DNA from: Paralithodes platypus
Taxonomy: Eukaryota; Arthropoda; Malacostraca; Decapoda; Lithodidae
Length of the DNA: 64,000 bases
Direction: 5' to 3'
Assembly: GCA_032716605.1 (NCBI GenBank)
Contig: CM064509.1
Span: 44,681,120 to 44,745,119, forward strand
Of this stretch, positions 53,459 to 63,839 are shown piece after piece; positions within the stretch are counted from its first letter, which is position 1; the number at the start of each line of letters is the position of its first letter. Both the position numbers and the translations under genes were made by a program. Under the pieces are notes generated by a model. It did not search any database. It saw only the letters and a list, made by a program, of their open reading frames with translations, and had not been told where the DNA came from.

Positions 53459-53957
53459 TGTCGAAACTCGTAAGCACCTCGACAAATTAGGCTAAGTAGA
53501 GATACTTGAAGTTCAAACTAGGTGCCAGTATTAGGCTAAGCTATAATTTTATATCCTTATAAAGGATATGTACTATTTTGTTTTAAGTTTCTATGGGTTT
53601 ATTATCCATAATTATATCGGGTTATCATTACAATTAACCCGGTATATCTTGTAGATAGTTATATGACGCATTGTTGGATTACTAACTGCGCATGCGTCAT
53701 TTTCGGGACTGGCGGGTTGACCGCCGGGAACCTCAGACTCGCTTTTGCTACCATCTCAACAACACCTTCTCGCCGCTCTCACTACAAACCACCTGTTCAT
53801 GCTAAGTCAATCTAAATCTTAACTCCTAGTGGCCACTATACCTTCTATCTATTCCTAATTCTATCCTTGAGCTATCCATCATTATCAACGATTAAAGTAA
53901 GTTAACTCTTATAAGTTTATAGGTAAATTACACTTTGTTTACTCTTGAATTCTTATA
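53459..53957 (+). repeat. BEL-2 left LTR
   Basis: 499 bp, TGTCGAAACTCG to TTGAATTCTTATA, matching 60871-61357 with few substitutions and short indels. Promoter-like elements: TATAAAGG at 53568-53575 inside a near-palindrome ATATCCTTATAAAGGATAT, and TGCGCATGCG at 53687-53696. Confidence 0.92.
53687..53696 (+). promoter_or_regulatory. BEL-2 LTR palindrome resembling an NRF-1 site
   Basis: TGCGCATGCG followed by TCATTTTCGGG. The same at 61087-61096 in the right LTR. It is close to the NRF-1/ewg consensus (TGCGCATGCGC). Function is inferred from the motif only. Confidence 0.4.
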
Positions 53958-55101
53958 AATTGGTCCTCCGAACCTCGAAAACTTTGCCATATGCTAGCGT
54001 TTCGTCTTTTCTTTTTCTTCCTATTTATTTTCTTTTTCCTACTTTTTTTTCCTAGCTTTTCCTTTCTTCTTGCGCCTGCTCCCGCTTCCCTAGTATTCTT
54101 ACGTTCCTGGTGGCCGGTATTTTCGTGTCAGGACTTCGTTTTTGTCCATACTATGACGATGTCGATGTACCTAATTACGATTGTTGACCACTGCGGCCTG
54201 GGAGAGCCTCGTTCGTTACTAGCCTTTGAAACTTTGAAACAACGTAACAGAAGAGGACGAGGGGCGGGAAGCGGCAGTATTAAATTAGGCTAACCATCAA
54301 TTTGCATTCCTAATTTTCATGTTTTCTAGGCTAAATTTAATTTGATTTAAATTGGGTTATCCAGTTAATTGGGTTCCTAATTTTAATTTGTTTTCTTGGC
54401 TACATTGGGTAGATTAGGTATTAAATTCAACACTTAATCAAATTAAAGAGAAATACAATTGCCGACTTGCTAGTTTCGTTCTATGGGGGTGTTGTGCTTT
54501 GAACATCGCTATTAAACAGAAATGCTATAATGATTTAGGCTTCTGGTGAATAAAAGGATGATGAATTGTGTTTTATGCATATATAAATACACTGCAAATG
54601 TATTTTAGCCGGTGATTTTGCATATTATCGATCTCTAATACAACTTCCATGGCCTGAGACTCGCAAGTGGCCAATTAAAGGGGGTAAAATGATTATGTAC
54701 GGTCTTCTCAGCTAAATTTAAAGGGATAATTACCACAAACATTTTTGGTACCATTAGATGTTGGGCTAGCCTAGTTGATTATATGTTTATAAATTAAATT
54801 GGCTTGTCTTACAACATTTTGGCATCCCTTCCTTAGTGTACTTTAACAAATTTTGCCGCATTTAATATAGGGTTAACTACTTAAATTTATGAATGGAGAT
54901 AATTTAGGCGTTGTTCATTTACTTTAATTATTGCGCTCCGCGTCTTATTTCCCTCTTATTGCCCTACACCGACATCACATGTTTATTTAATTATTACGTT
55001 TTAAAGTCGGGGTTCCCTATAATTTGCCTTTATTGACGTCGGCTAACTTTCTGAGTGCGTTTCACGTCCACATAGGTAAATTACTTTGTTATACCCTTTA
55101 A
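53958..55101 (+). other. BEL-2 5' leader with primer-binding site
   Basis: TGGTCCTCCGAACCTCG at 53961, three bases after the LTR, is the likely primer-binding site. An open frame at 53991-54293 starts with a long Phe/Leu-rich stretch; it is a product of the CTTTTT-rich sequence and I do not call it a gene. The rest is AT-rich and has no ORF. This leader of more than 1.6 kb before gag is long. Confidence 0.5.
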
Positions 55102-55579
55102 CCCCTGTCAAACGGGGATGTTTGTAACTTCTACTATCTGCCTGGCGGGCATATTTACCCTAAACGAGCTTCATTCCATGCTCTTTTTCATGCATAAACA
55201 AGAGCCAGAGCGTAATACAATTATGTATCTGTGAAAGGGCGATAATAGAGCTTTCCAATGACACCTGAATCATCTTTGTAAGACTACTGGTTCTCTTGCA
55301 ACGATTGCGCAACACGAGGGAAAAAACCCTAAAATATGGTAATATCCCAAGTTTTTTCTTGGTCTCGCGAGGCCGTGGGTGTGGAATGGTGCAGAGGTTA
55401 CATCAGTTGCGGCGCGAGGGCCGTGCCGAGCGGTCAGTGCCCGCCTATCATCCTCCCAACGCGTGGACTCTCTCTCAGAGCCGATAATGTGCTCAACATC
55501 CCTTGCGACATATGTCGGGCCCCGCAGGGGTGGCCATGGTTCTCTCGCTCGATATATGTTGGGCCCCGCGGCTGGGGTG
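55102..55579 (-). mobile_element. TTAA-MITE family 1, copy 6 (inside the BEL-2 leader)
   Basis: 478 bp between TTAA at 55098-55101 and 55580-55583. The most diverged copy: the left end reads CCCCTGTCAAACGGGG and the right end (reverse) CACCCCAGCCGCGGGG. The internal GCATAAACAAGAGCCAGAGC is kept. Subterminal units carry CGACATATGTCGGGCCCCG and CGATATATGTTGGGCCCCG. Flanking open frames on the + strand are not genes. Confidence 0.88.
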
Positions 55580-55639
55580 TTAAGATTTTATTTCCTGTGT
55601 ATTGCCATCATGCCGTTGACTCTATCCCAGTAAAAACGA

Positions 55640-57430
55640 CGCAAGAGGGGTATCAAGAGTGGTTTGACTAGGATCACCAAAGATATAGCTACATTTTTAG
55701 TTAATGCAGATAATGAAGCGATAGATGCTAAATTGGCATCAGTATTAAGACAACTCGAAGATTTTAATTCATGTCGCCGCGAAATGGAAACACTCTATGA
55801 AGACGACGAGGAATATTTCGCGGACATAGAAGCAGACATGGAATATCTAGAGCATCTTGATCAAATTATCGTCCACCTTAAGGGTAAACTGAAACTTAAG
55901 GAGCCAAATCGTGCTGCAGTTGATAAAAATGCCGGTATAAGATTGCCGAAAATCACCCTTCCTGTGTTTGACAGTGATCCCACTCTGAGGATGTGATTTT
56001 GGGATATGTTCCACTGTAGTGTCCACAGCAATGAGGAGCTCAGTGACATCCAAACATTCACCTATTTAATAGGTCAACTGAATGGCGAGGCGAAACAACT
56101 AATTGAAGGTTTTGCAATTGAGGGAGCCAGCTACCAAACAGCGGTTGCCCTTCTACAGAAAACTTATGGGCACAGGGATAGGATTAAGACGGCACACATA
56201 ACTAACCTTACTACTTTGAATCCTCCCTCTTACAATGTTGAGGATCTAAAAGGATTCTATGCTAGTTTTGAAAGTACACTGAGGTCAATAGAGACCCTAA
56301 ACATTACCCAACATGAAGCTAGTGTTGTAATTCTCATGAATAAATTGCCATCACCACTAAAGGAAACTTTAAAGAGAACCTTAGGTGAAGAAGGTCTTGA
56401 CCTAGAAAGGCTTGTCCAGGCTTACAAGACAGAAGTTTTTAATATGGAAAGTGTGGCAGATCGTACTACACCACACATACCAGTTGCTTCAGGATCCTTT
56501 GCGGTGCAGGAGGCCTCGGTGCAAAGGAAGGGTTGCAAGTTGTGCGAAGGGGCACACGTGTGGTTTATGTGTCTGAAATACAAAACCAGTGCTCTGAAAG
56601 TTAAGCGCACAAAGCAACTCAACCTTTGCACCGGGTGCTTGTCCTCAGACCACAGGAGCAATGGTTGTGTGAACCCTGACATCCGTAACTGCAAGTTCTG
56701 TCGTAACAGACACTACCATATCCTCTGTCAGTCCAGATCTCAATGGGATGGTGCAAAGGAGCAAAAATCTCAACAGGTAACAAAGAACAAGACGCAAACT
56801 ACCACGATATCTGTATCTTCAAAGAAGACTAGTATTATCCTCCCAACTGTTATGCTGCCAACAGTAAAGGAATCAAGAGGAACAGTCAAGATGCGTACGC
56901 TGCTGGATCAGTGCACACAGCGCACCTTCATTCTAAATTCCGCTGTAGACTGTATCCATTATGAAAAATTGGGTGTTGAAGAGCTAGAGTTGCGAGGGTT
57001 TACCGGAGCATGTGAGAGCAGAAAGTATCCAGTAGTGTCCTTCAAGTACAAGTTCCGGGGCAGAAACTATCCTCTACAAGCAGTTGTGGTAGAAACTCTC
57101 CCGGATCACAAAGGATCAGAATGCCTTGAAGCAGACATGAAAGTGTTGCGAAGCAAGGGCTACAAATTAGCTGATCCTCTAATGACACAGACATCTCGAC
57201 TGGACTTGTTGGTTGGTGCCGATTATTATTATGACTTAATGCGGCCAGGGTACAAAAAAGAGGGTGATATAATTCTCTTTCCCATTAAATTTGGCTATGC
57301 ACTAAGTGGCTCCTGCCATAATGACAAGTCCAGCGCCCAAGTAGAGGTAGTTACAATATTGAAAGTTGCGGTCACCCCGATGGATCAATACATATCGATG
57401 GAATCATATAATCATGTCATAATGAATTAA
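55640..57430 (+). pseudogene. BEL-2 gag and aspartic protease
   Basis: Gag starts upstream of 55664 (TRITKDIATFLVNADNEAID, acidic YEDDEEYFADIEADMEYLEH) and reaches IRLPKITLPVFDSDP, the DUF1759 start. A TGA at 55994-55996 stands where BEL-1 has Trp. From 56006 the frame is open for 474 codons: FHCSVHSNEELSDIQTFTYL, LIEGFAIEGASY, zinc knuckles CKLCEGAHVWFMC, LCTGCLSSDHRSNGC and CKFCRNRHYHILC (56535-56735), protease loop RTLLDQCTQRTFIL (56905; DQC where BEL-1 has DQG), LLVGADYYYDLMRPGY and FPIKFGYALSG. A one-base shift near 57425 ends it at TAA 57428-57430. The Cys in the DQ-C loop is unusual for an aspartic protease. Confidence 0.87.
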
Positions 57431-57749
57431 AATGTTTGTGGGAACAGGATCATCTAGGAATTTCTCCAAAGGAAGATTCAAAGGAAAACAAGACCGCGTC
57501 GGACATCTACAAGGAGACAGTAACATACTCTGCACAGAATCAGCAGTATGAGGTCAGACTGCCATGGAACCAACAAAAAGAGAAGCTGCCCTCTAATTAT
57601 GGTTTAGCAGCGGGTGCCTAAGGGGTCTGCAGAAGCGATTTAAAGAAGAACCTGTTTATTGTAGTCACTACACCAACGTTATTCAAGATCAACTTCATCA
57701 TGGTTTTATTTAAGAGGTTCCTTTCGGTGTTACTGAAAACAGTCATTAT
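57431..57749 (+). pseudogene. BEL-2 protease-RT linker
   Basis: Continues after the frameshift: CLWEQDHLGISPKEDSKENK, then YEVRLPWNQQKEKLPSNYGL, matching the BEL-1 linker. From 57620 it changes frame again and has a TAA near 57711 before the RT frame. Confidence 0.8.
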
Positions 57750-59069
57750 TTGGCACATCACGGGGTCACCAAGAATAGCACAATGACGCCCGTTCCTATT
57801 GTGTACGACTGTTCCGCTAGTACTGGCAAAGGCAGGCCAAGTCTTAATGACTGCCTTTACACAGAGCCATCACTAGTGCCAGATCTAGCAAAAATATTGC
57901 TGCGATTCAGGGTACACAAATTTGCCTGGATAAGTGACATCGAGAAAGCCCTCATGTTGAGGTTTCATGAAGAAGATCGTGACTACACCCGATTTCTGTG
58001 GCCAAAGGATCCCATGGTCTTATCTTCACCCTTACTTTGCTACCGATTTAAGATAGTGTTGTTTGGGGCGACTTGCTCACAGTTTCTTCTTCATGCCACG
58101 GTCTTGAAGCATCTTTCCATTATCAAAGCGGATCCCGAAGTTGTGGAGGCCATTAAGGAAGGTTTGTACATTGACAACCTCCAGGGAACAGGCAGTGATG
58201 AAGAGATTGTCACTAAGCGTTACTGGGATGCCCAAAGAATAATGTCTCAAGCACATTTATATCTCAGAGAGTGGGCTACCAATAGTCCTCAACTACGTGA
58301 CCGCCTGCAATTGGATGGTGTTGCTGCCAAGAATCAAGAGCGAGTGAAGACATTGGGACTCTTATGGTTACCTGACTCTGATCTGTTGTTGTTCAACGCT
58401 AGTCTCCCAGAGACCAATAAGGCTACAAAAATAGAATGCTTAAGAGTGACGGCACAACTGTTTGATCCACTCGGTGTACCTGTTACAATAAGGTCCAGAA
58501 TTTTCTTACAGCAATTATGGAGAGTGAAACTAGATTGGGACGATCCGCTACCTAAAGACTGCGCTACCGAATGGTCTACAATTTCCAAGGACCTGAACCT
58601 CTGCTGTGACTTTACTTATCCTCGGAGGACGGTATATGCTGACTCAGTGGAACTTCATGCGTTTAGCGATGCAAGTGGTGTCGCCTATGGCACTGCAATA
58701 TATTTTGTGAGCCCGGAATGTTGTAGTCTGGTCATCGCTAAAGCGAAGGTCACTCCCATAAGGTCCATAACTATATCAAGACTAGAGCTAACTGCTGCTT
58801 TGCTAGCCACCAGATTAATCAAATTTGTGGAGGAAACCTATCATAATATTGTAAAAGTCAACAAAATTGTTTTATGGTGCGACAGCCAGGTTACATTGCA
58901 TTGGTTGCGTAGTATGAAGAAGATTCCAGTGTATGTCGCAAACCGAGTTGACGAAATCAAATCCCTTCTTCCGACTGTAGAATTCCGGTACGTGTCCTCT
59001 AAAAAAAAAACTAGTGACTTACTGTCTAGAGGTGTTTCGGCAAAACATCTGAAGTCTTCTGCGTTTTTT
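57750..59069 (+). CDS. BEL-2 pol: reverse transcriptase and RNase H
   Basis: Open from LAHHGVTKNSTMTPVPIVYD. RT blocks: YDCSASTGKGRPSLNDCLY, LLRFRVHKFAWISDIEKALM (motif A Asp), YRFKIVLFGATCSQFLLHAT, EGLYIDNLQGTGSDEE at about 58165 (YIDN box, as in BEL-1), LYLREWATNS and LGLLWLPDSDLLLF. RNase H/A17 part: FDPLGVPVTIRSRIFLQQLW, ELHAFSDASGVAYG (Asp), SRLELTAALLATRL (Glu), LWCDSQVTLHWL (Asp), VEFRYVSSKKKTSDLLSRGV, where BEL-1 has DNPSDLITRG. Coding similarity ends at 59069 at an inverted duplication; the frame then runs through the hairpin to 59144 with foreign sequence. ATG at 57750 is internal. Confidence 0.9.
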
Positions 59070-59094
59070 GTCTTTGTTTCAGAACCACATGGGT

Positions 59095-59400
59095 ATGTGG
59101 CTCCGAAACAAAGACGAGTGGCAGGAAGACATATTACCAGATGACCCAACGCCAAACGTAACTATCCAAGTCATTGGGACCAATGATGGCAGTTATGAGA
59201 AATTAATTTGGGTAGTTGCATGTACTATTCGATACAAGAATAATTTGAAGGCAAAAATTAAAGGGACGTCTCCCACAGACTGTGCCCTCCTCAGCATTAA
59301 GGAACTAAAAGTAGCAGACAAGATTGTAGCTCAAAGATGCCAGCAGGAATGCTTCCCAAAGGAGTACGAGATGCTCTAGTGACAAGGGTACTCAAAATAA
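59095..59400 (+). pseudogene. BEL-2 pol: RNase H-integrase connection
   Basis: Normal pol reading returns in a different frame with MWLRNKDEWQEDILPD, KLIWVVACTIRYKNNLKAKI and CALLSIKELKVADKIVAQRC. Corresponds to the BEL-1 segment before 14760. Ends at TAG 59377-59379 beside a small frame change; the integrase frame starts just after. Confidence 0.8.
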
Positions 59401-59401
59401 T

Positions 59402-60370
59402 TTGGTAAACCAATTAGGACTTGTCATGAAAGGAGGTTTAATTGTATGTGAAGGTAGATTGAAGTTAGCGGCTCTTCCGGATTCAAGGAAATATCCGATA
59501 CTACTGCCTTCCAAACATCCTTTCACTACCATGCTCATCAATATGTGCCATCGTGTCTGTTGTCACTATGGAGTCAATCACGTGGTCGCATATATACGGC
59601 AAAGGTGGTGGATTCCTAAGATAAGACAAGCTGTAAAACAAGTGACCAATAAGTGTATAACCTGTCGTAAATTACAGGGTAATACCTACGCGAAAGCTAG
59701 AGTATCTTCCCTGCCAGATATCAGGACTACTCCTAGAGATCCCTTCGAGGTCACGGGGGTCGATTATACAGGAGCAATTCCTGTCCGGGACTCACACAAC
59801 AACAAAGTTTATATGCTATTATTTACGTGCGCTACTACCAGAGCTATTCACATTGAAGTAGTTAGCAATATGACCTGTGACAGCTTTATCCATGAGTTCC
59901 GGAGATTTTGTAGTAGGCAGGGATTTCCACAGATAATGTTAAGTGACAATGCTTCTACATTTGTAGGAGCTTCCAGACACTTGGAAGACATCCAAAGCGA
60001 TCCCAGTCTTCAGGCTCATCTTACCGAAATCCGATGTGAATGGCGTTTTATACCAGCATGTGCGCCTTGGTTCGGAGCTATTTGGGAGAGAGCCATAGGT
60101 ATTGTGAAAGCTGGGCTTAAAAAGGTACTAGGTCGTGCTCTAGTCTTCTTTGAGGAACTAACTACTGTCCCATTGGAGCTGGAGGCTACCGTGAATGATC
60201 GCCCTTTAACATATGTCTCGGGTGATCTGGAGGACCCTTGTCTTATTACTCCATCCATGCTGGTTAAAGGTCGTAGACTTCGTGACTTCCCAGAGGACGT
60301 AATTCAGCTAGATGAGCTGCAGGACCCTAGTTACGATAGTAAAGCAGCGATACACAGCAGGTACAATTAA
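59402..60370 (+). CDS. BEL-2 pol: integrase
   Basis: 322 codons from VNQLGLVMKGGLIVCEGRLK, in register with BEL-1 EGRLK. Zinc finger: CHRVCCHYGVNHV and KCITCRKL. Catalytic core: Asp in EVTGVDYTGAIPV, Asp in IMLSDNASTFVGA and Glu in APWFGAIWERAIGIVKAG, with usual spacing, so all three residues are present. Then LELEATVNDRPLTYVSGDLE and LITPSMLVKGRRLRDFPEDV. A TAA at 60368-60370 stands where BEL-1 has an aromatic residue, and the frame continues directly into the next entry. Confidence 0.92.
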   Translation: MVNQLGLVMKGGLIVCEGRLKLAALPDSRKYPILLPSKHPFTTMLINMCHRVCCHYGVNHVVAYIRQRWWIPKIRQAVKQVTNKCITCRKLQGNTYAKARVSSLPDIRTTPRDPFEVTGVDYTGAIPVRDSHNNKVYMLLFTCATTRAIHIEVVSNMTCDSFIHEFRRFCSRQGFPQIMLSDNASTFVGASRHLEDIQSDPSLQAHLTEIRCEWRFIPACAPWFGAIWERAIGIVKAGLKKVLGRALVFFEELTTVPLELEATVNDRPLTYVSGDLEDPCLITPSMLVKGRRLRDFPEDVIQLDELQDPSYDSKAAIHSRYN

Positions 60371-60844
60371 ATCAATAAATTGATCCGGGACCTATGGAGG
60401 CGTTGGTCTAGTGAATACTTGGCATCACTACGAGAAGCCTATAAGACTAAAAGAGGCTCATCAAGCAGTGTATGGCCAAAGGTAAATTACATCGTTCTTA
60501 TACATGACGAGGGACCTTGTGTCCTTTGGAAACTTGGTAGGGTAGTTAAACTCTATCCAGGACAAGATGATCTAGTTAGAGTGGTCCAGATTAGGACAAA
60601 AGCTGGCCTGACCACTCGACCCATCGTCAAGTTGTATCCATTGGAACAGGATGTCGAAATGTTTTCGATCCCTCAACCGGCGGTCGCTGATGATGGTGTT
60701 AGCTCTCACGACTCCACCCCTATGTCACCAGCGGTCGCTGGACCATCTGCCAGTAACGATCCTGTTGGAAGATTACCTCTTCGCCGAGCTGCTGTTAGTT
60801 CTTCACAGCTTTGGAGATCTAACATCGCTGCGGGATTATTGTAG
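60371..60844 (+). CDS. BEL-2 integrase C-terminal (DUF5641-like) domain
   Basis: Same frame after the stop: LIRDLWRRWSSEYLASLREA, VNYIVLIHDEGPCVLWKLGR, VVKLYPGQDDLVRVVQIRTK and RPIVKLYPLE, the DUF5641-like fold. Ser/Pro-rich tail, then PLRRAAVSSSQLWRSNIAAG, comparable to the BEL-1 end (RRAAAGAVDMWRQRIASGQL). True stop TAG at 60842-60844. Confidence 0.88.
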   Translation: MNKLIRDLWRRWSSEYLASLREAYKTKRGSSSSVWPKVNYIVLIHDEGPCVLWKLGRVVKLYPGQDDLVRVVQIRTKAGLTTRPIVKLYPLEQDVEMFSIPQPAVADDGVSSHDSTPMSPAVAGPSASNDPVGRLPLRRAAVSSSQLWRSNIAAGLL

Positions 60845-60870
60845 ATATGTATATATTGGTGGTGGGAATG

Positions 60871-61357
60871 TGTCGAGACTCGTAAGCACCTCGACAAATT
60901 AGGTTAAGTAGAGATACTGGAAGTTCAAATTAGGCGCCAGTATTAGGCTAAGCTATATATCTTTATAAAGGATATGTACTATTTCGAATTAAGTTTCTAT
61001 GGGGTTATTATCCATAATTATATCGGGTTATCATTACAATTTAATCCTCTTGTAGATAATTAAATGACGCATTGGTGGATATTAACTGCGCATGCGTCAT
61101 TTTCGGGACTGGTGGGTTGACCGCCGGGAACCTCGGACTCGATTTTGCTACCATCTCAACAACACCTTCTTGCCGCTCTCACTACAAACCACCTGTTCAT
61201 GCTAAGTCAATCTAAATCTTAACTCCTAGTGGCCACTATACCTTCTATCTATTCCTAATTCTATCCTTGAGCTATCCATCATTATCAACGATTAAAGTAA
61301 GTTAACTCTTATAAGTTTATAGGTAAATTACACTTTGTTTACTCTTGAATTCTTATA
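60871..61357 (+). repeat. BEL-2 right LTR
   Basis: 487 bp, starts TGTCGAGACTCG after a purine-rich GGTGGTGGGAATG. TATAAAGG at 60964-60971 and TGCGCATGCG at 61087-61096. Followed by the GCTA duplication. Confidence 0.92.
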
Positions 61358-61361
61358 GCTA

Positions 61362-61985
61362 AATTCATATGATAAAAGTTAGCTGTTAACTATTATCGTT
61401 AGCTTCCACTAATTTCTTTAGCACTTTAGCGATTCAGCATTATCGATGCTAACATTCTAAGTTAGCGAATTAGCGGTTATCTCGGCTAACTTTTCGGTTA
61501 GCCTACAGGGATACTTTAAATACTTGTGACCATCAGGGGTGTTTATAAACCTTTAGTTTAATTACTTCAACTTCTACAGTTGTCTTTGAGCGAGTTGTGG
61601 GCAGAACACTAATTTTGGAGAGGTAATTATGAAATTAAGATAATTCTATTTCGAATACTAAGTGGCAAGTCCCGGACGTGAAAGGTTTGATAACTCTGTG
61701 ACCAATTTGACTTCAATATCTCCAGCTGCCTTTTCAAAGAAATAGTGATAAAACATGAAAAGGAATGTTTATGATGATGATGAATATGTAGAACAGAAAT
61801 GGAATGATGAACATTGAAGAGGGTATAATTATAAGACCATAAAATAATGCAGAACAGAAGGAGGAGAGAACAGATAATAAAATTATCAAATAGGAGAAAG
61901 AGCAGAACAGAGAAACTAAGCAAAACAGGAGACAGAAGGAGAAAGAGAGAGGGGGGGGGGAGGAGGGGGAAAAGGGAAAGGAGAA
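61362..61985 (+). other. Non-coding: TTAGC-rich repeat and purine-rich tract
   Basis: 61362-61510 is rich in GCTAA/TTAGC words like 46938-47095. 61510-61840 has no gene. 61845-61985 is an A/G-rich tract with a GGGGGGGGG run at 61951. Confidence 0.5.
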
Positions 61986-62704
61986 TAATAGGAAGGAGAA
62001 GGCAAAGCTTGAGAAGAAGATCTCAGTCTGTGGTCATTGATGGGTGTCATTCCCCTTCTGTTCCTGTTGTTTTTGGCGTTCCACAAGGCAGTGTCCTTGG
62101 GCCTTTGCTTTTTATTATTTTTACTGCTTGTTCCGAGCTTGAAAATAAACTAATCTCCTATGCCGATGATACAACTTTATATGCATCAATTCCATCACCA
62201 ATTGATCGACACGTAATTGCCTCTGCTCTGAATAGGGATTTAGCCAAAATTACATCATTGTGTGAACTTTCAGGTATGAAACTTAATGCTAGTAAAACAC
62301 ACTTCATTATCATCAGCAGATCTCGTACCTTGAATCCTCCCCATCCTTATCTACAAGTTTCTGTCGAGCAAATTGAGAATGTGGATACTCTACGTTTGTT
62401 AGGAGTTACTCTGGATCCCAAACTTACTTTTGAAAAGCATATTCGTTCTTTCTCCTCTTCCATTTCCCCCAAAATTGGTCTGCTTCGCAAGGTTTATAAA
62501 ACATTTGCTTGTGACGCCACAGTTATCAAATCTTTTTATGCTTTTATTTTGCCACAATTCGAGTACTGCTCACCTGTCTGGTTGTCAGCAGCTGACTGCC
62601 ATCTCAAGTTGCTTGACAGGTCACTAAATTCTATCAGTTTTATTCTACCACATTTGTCTCTTGATCTGTGTCATCGACGTAAAGTTGGTGCCCTTAAGCA
62701 GGCG
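61985..62704 (+). pseudogene. LINE-E reverse transcriptase, cut by the Harbinger element
   Basis: Open frame with [52 protein letters not shown] (intact YADD near 62165), [37 protein letters not shown] and [16 protein letters not shown], then [12 protein letters not shown] Jockey/CR1-group LINE RT from motif B onward; motif A is missing because the 5' part is replaced by purine-rich sequence at 61985, as in 5' truncation. A few residues after YADD-upstream IIF are lost. It ends at 62695-62704 where the Harbinger begins. No internal stops, so fairly young. Confidence 0.85.
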
Positions 62705-63170
62705 TCACACCATGCCGATTTGAGCCACGACTGACCACGACCTTGAGTCGTGGTCAGGAGTGCCGACCTTCGGCGGAGAGCATAAGGATATGGGGGGGTG
62801 AGTTTTGGACGGGACGCAGTATGGATGGCCACGCCGCCTGACGGCGACCTGACGGGGTAGACCGGCTCCCATGCCGGACTGAATGTGAGTTTTAGGTCGC
62901 CGCTGGAGTGCCGATCTGCAGCGTAGTGCGTCGACAACGACCCGACGAACGGCGTCGACAGGAGTTAGGGCGGCGGCAATATTCATTACTGTGCCGATGA
63001 GCGGCGACCCCTTCAGTATGGACGGTGGCCCCGGCCCGCATGATCCCGAACGACGGCGACCGAACTCAAGGTGTGGTATATAAAAGGTACACCAAAGGGT
63101 GGGCCTCATCAGTATACCTTCAGCCACCGTAACGGTTGCACGCAGCCATGTTCACCACAGTCCCCGGGAG

Positions 63171-63300
63171 GTACTAGGACGTGTGGCGCACCGCATTGAA
63201 AAGAATGATACTTTTTACCGGAAGGCACTCGACCCTGGCCTACGACTAGCCATAACACTGCGGTTCCTGGCAACCGGTGACAGCTATATGAGCCTGAAAT
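63171..63300 (+). pseudogene. Harbinger transposase fragment (HARBI1-like N-terminal part)
   Basis: Reads LGRVAHRIEKNDTFYRKALD, PGLRLAITLRFLATGDSYMS. The block I-K-DT--R-AL-P--RLA-TLRFLATGDSY-SL is highly typical of PIF/Harbinger nuclease proteins just before the catalytic domain. No DDE part follows; AT-rich sequence starts at once, so it is either an exon end (no clear donor) or a truncated remnant. Confidence 0.75.
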
Positions 63301-63334
63301 TGTCAATTATTAGTATTGATATGTACTATTATAA

Positions 63335-63343
<9 letters not shown>

Positions 63344-63400
<57 letters not shown>
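63344..63400 (+). repeat. (AT)n microsatellite
   Basis: Nearly pure TA repeat of more than 50 bases, followed by AT-rich DNA. Open frames over it are meaningless. Confidence 0.95.
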
Positions 63401-63403
<3 letters not shown>

Positions 63404-63839
63404 GGCTTGTTTTATTCATCCACTGCATGAATTATGTATGCATAAAAAAATGATTTACGTTATATATACATATATATATAACATTCAATAACTAAATAAA
63501 GTAATACAATAATGAAATAAAGAAAGTCATCAATCAAAAAATAAATAAATAAATAATAAATAAATACCTTATATAAATCAATATAGCAATATTAATCTAA
63601 GTACATGAATAAATTAATTACAAAACATATATATAAAGATATTAAATTAATAAGTAAATCAATACAATAATGAAATCACGAAAGGAATAACAAACGGCAG
63701 ATACCACAACCAGGTCAGGTCAGAAACCTGTGGTATGCACAACGAGTCTCCACAAACATAATTAATTTGTCCACACGTGGCTGGTCAGTGTCAAACACTT
63801 TTAAATAATCGAGACATGCAAAACTAATTAAAACAAAAT

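Larger units (their letters stand above)
53459..61357 (+). mobile_element. BEL-2, full-length BEL/Pao LTR retrotransposon (7.9 kb)
   Basis: Second, different BEL family. LTRs at 53459-53957 and 60871-61357, 4-bp duplication GCTA at 53455-53458 and 61358-61361. Gene order is as in BEL-1; the proteins are clearly related but at moderate identity, while the LTRs share nothing, so the two are separate families of one lineage. A MITE sits in the 5' leader. Breaks: TGA at 55994, frameshift near 57425, TAA near 57711, an inverted duplication at 59070-59115, a frame change near 59380 and TAA at 60368. No env. Confidence 0.95.

Noticed and set aside
53991..54293. Hydrophobic ORF in the BEL-2 leader as a membrane protein or env
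   Set aside because: The Phe/Leu run comes from CTTTTT-rich DNA, there is no conserved counterpart in BEL-1, and an env would lie after the integrase.
63099..63491. 130-codon frame across the (AT)n repeat
   Set aside because: Only the first part (63171-63300) is Harbinger-like. The rest is translation of the microsatellite.
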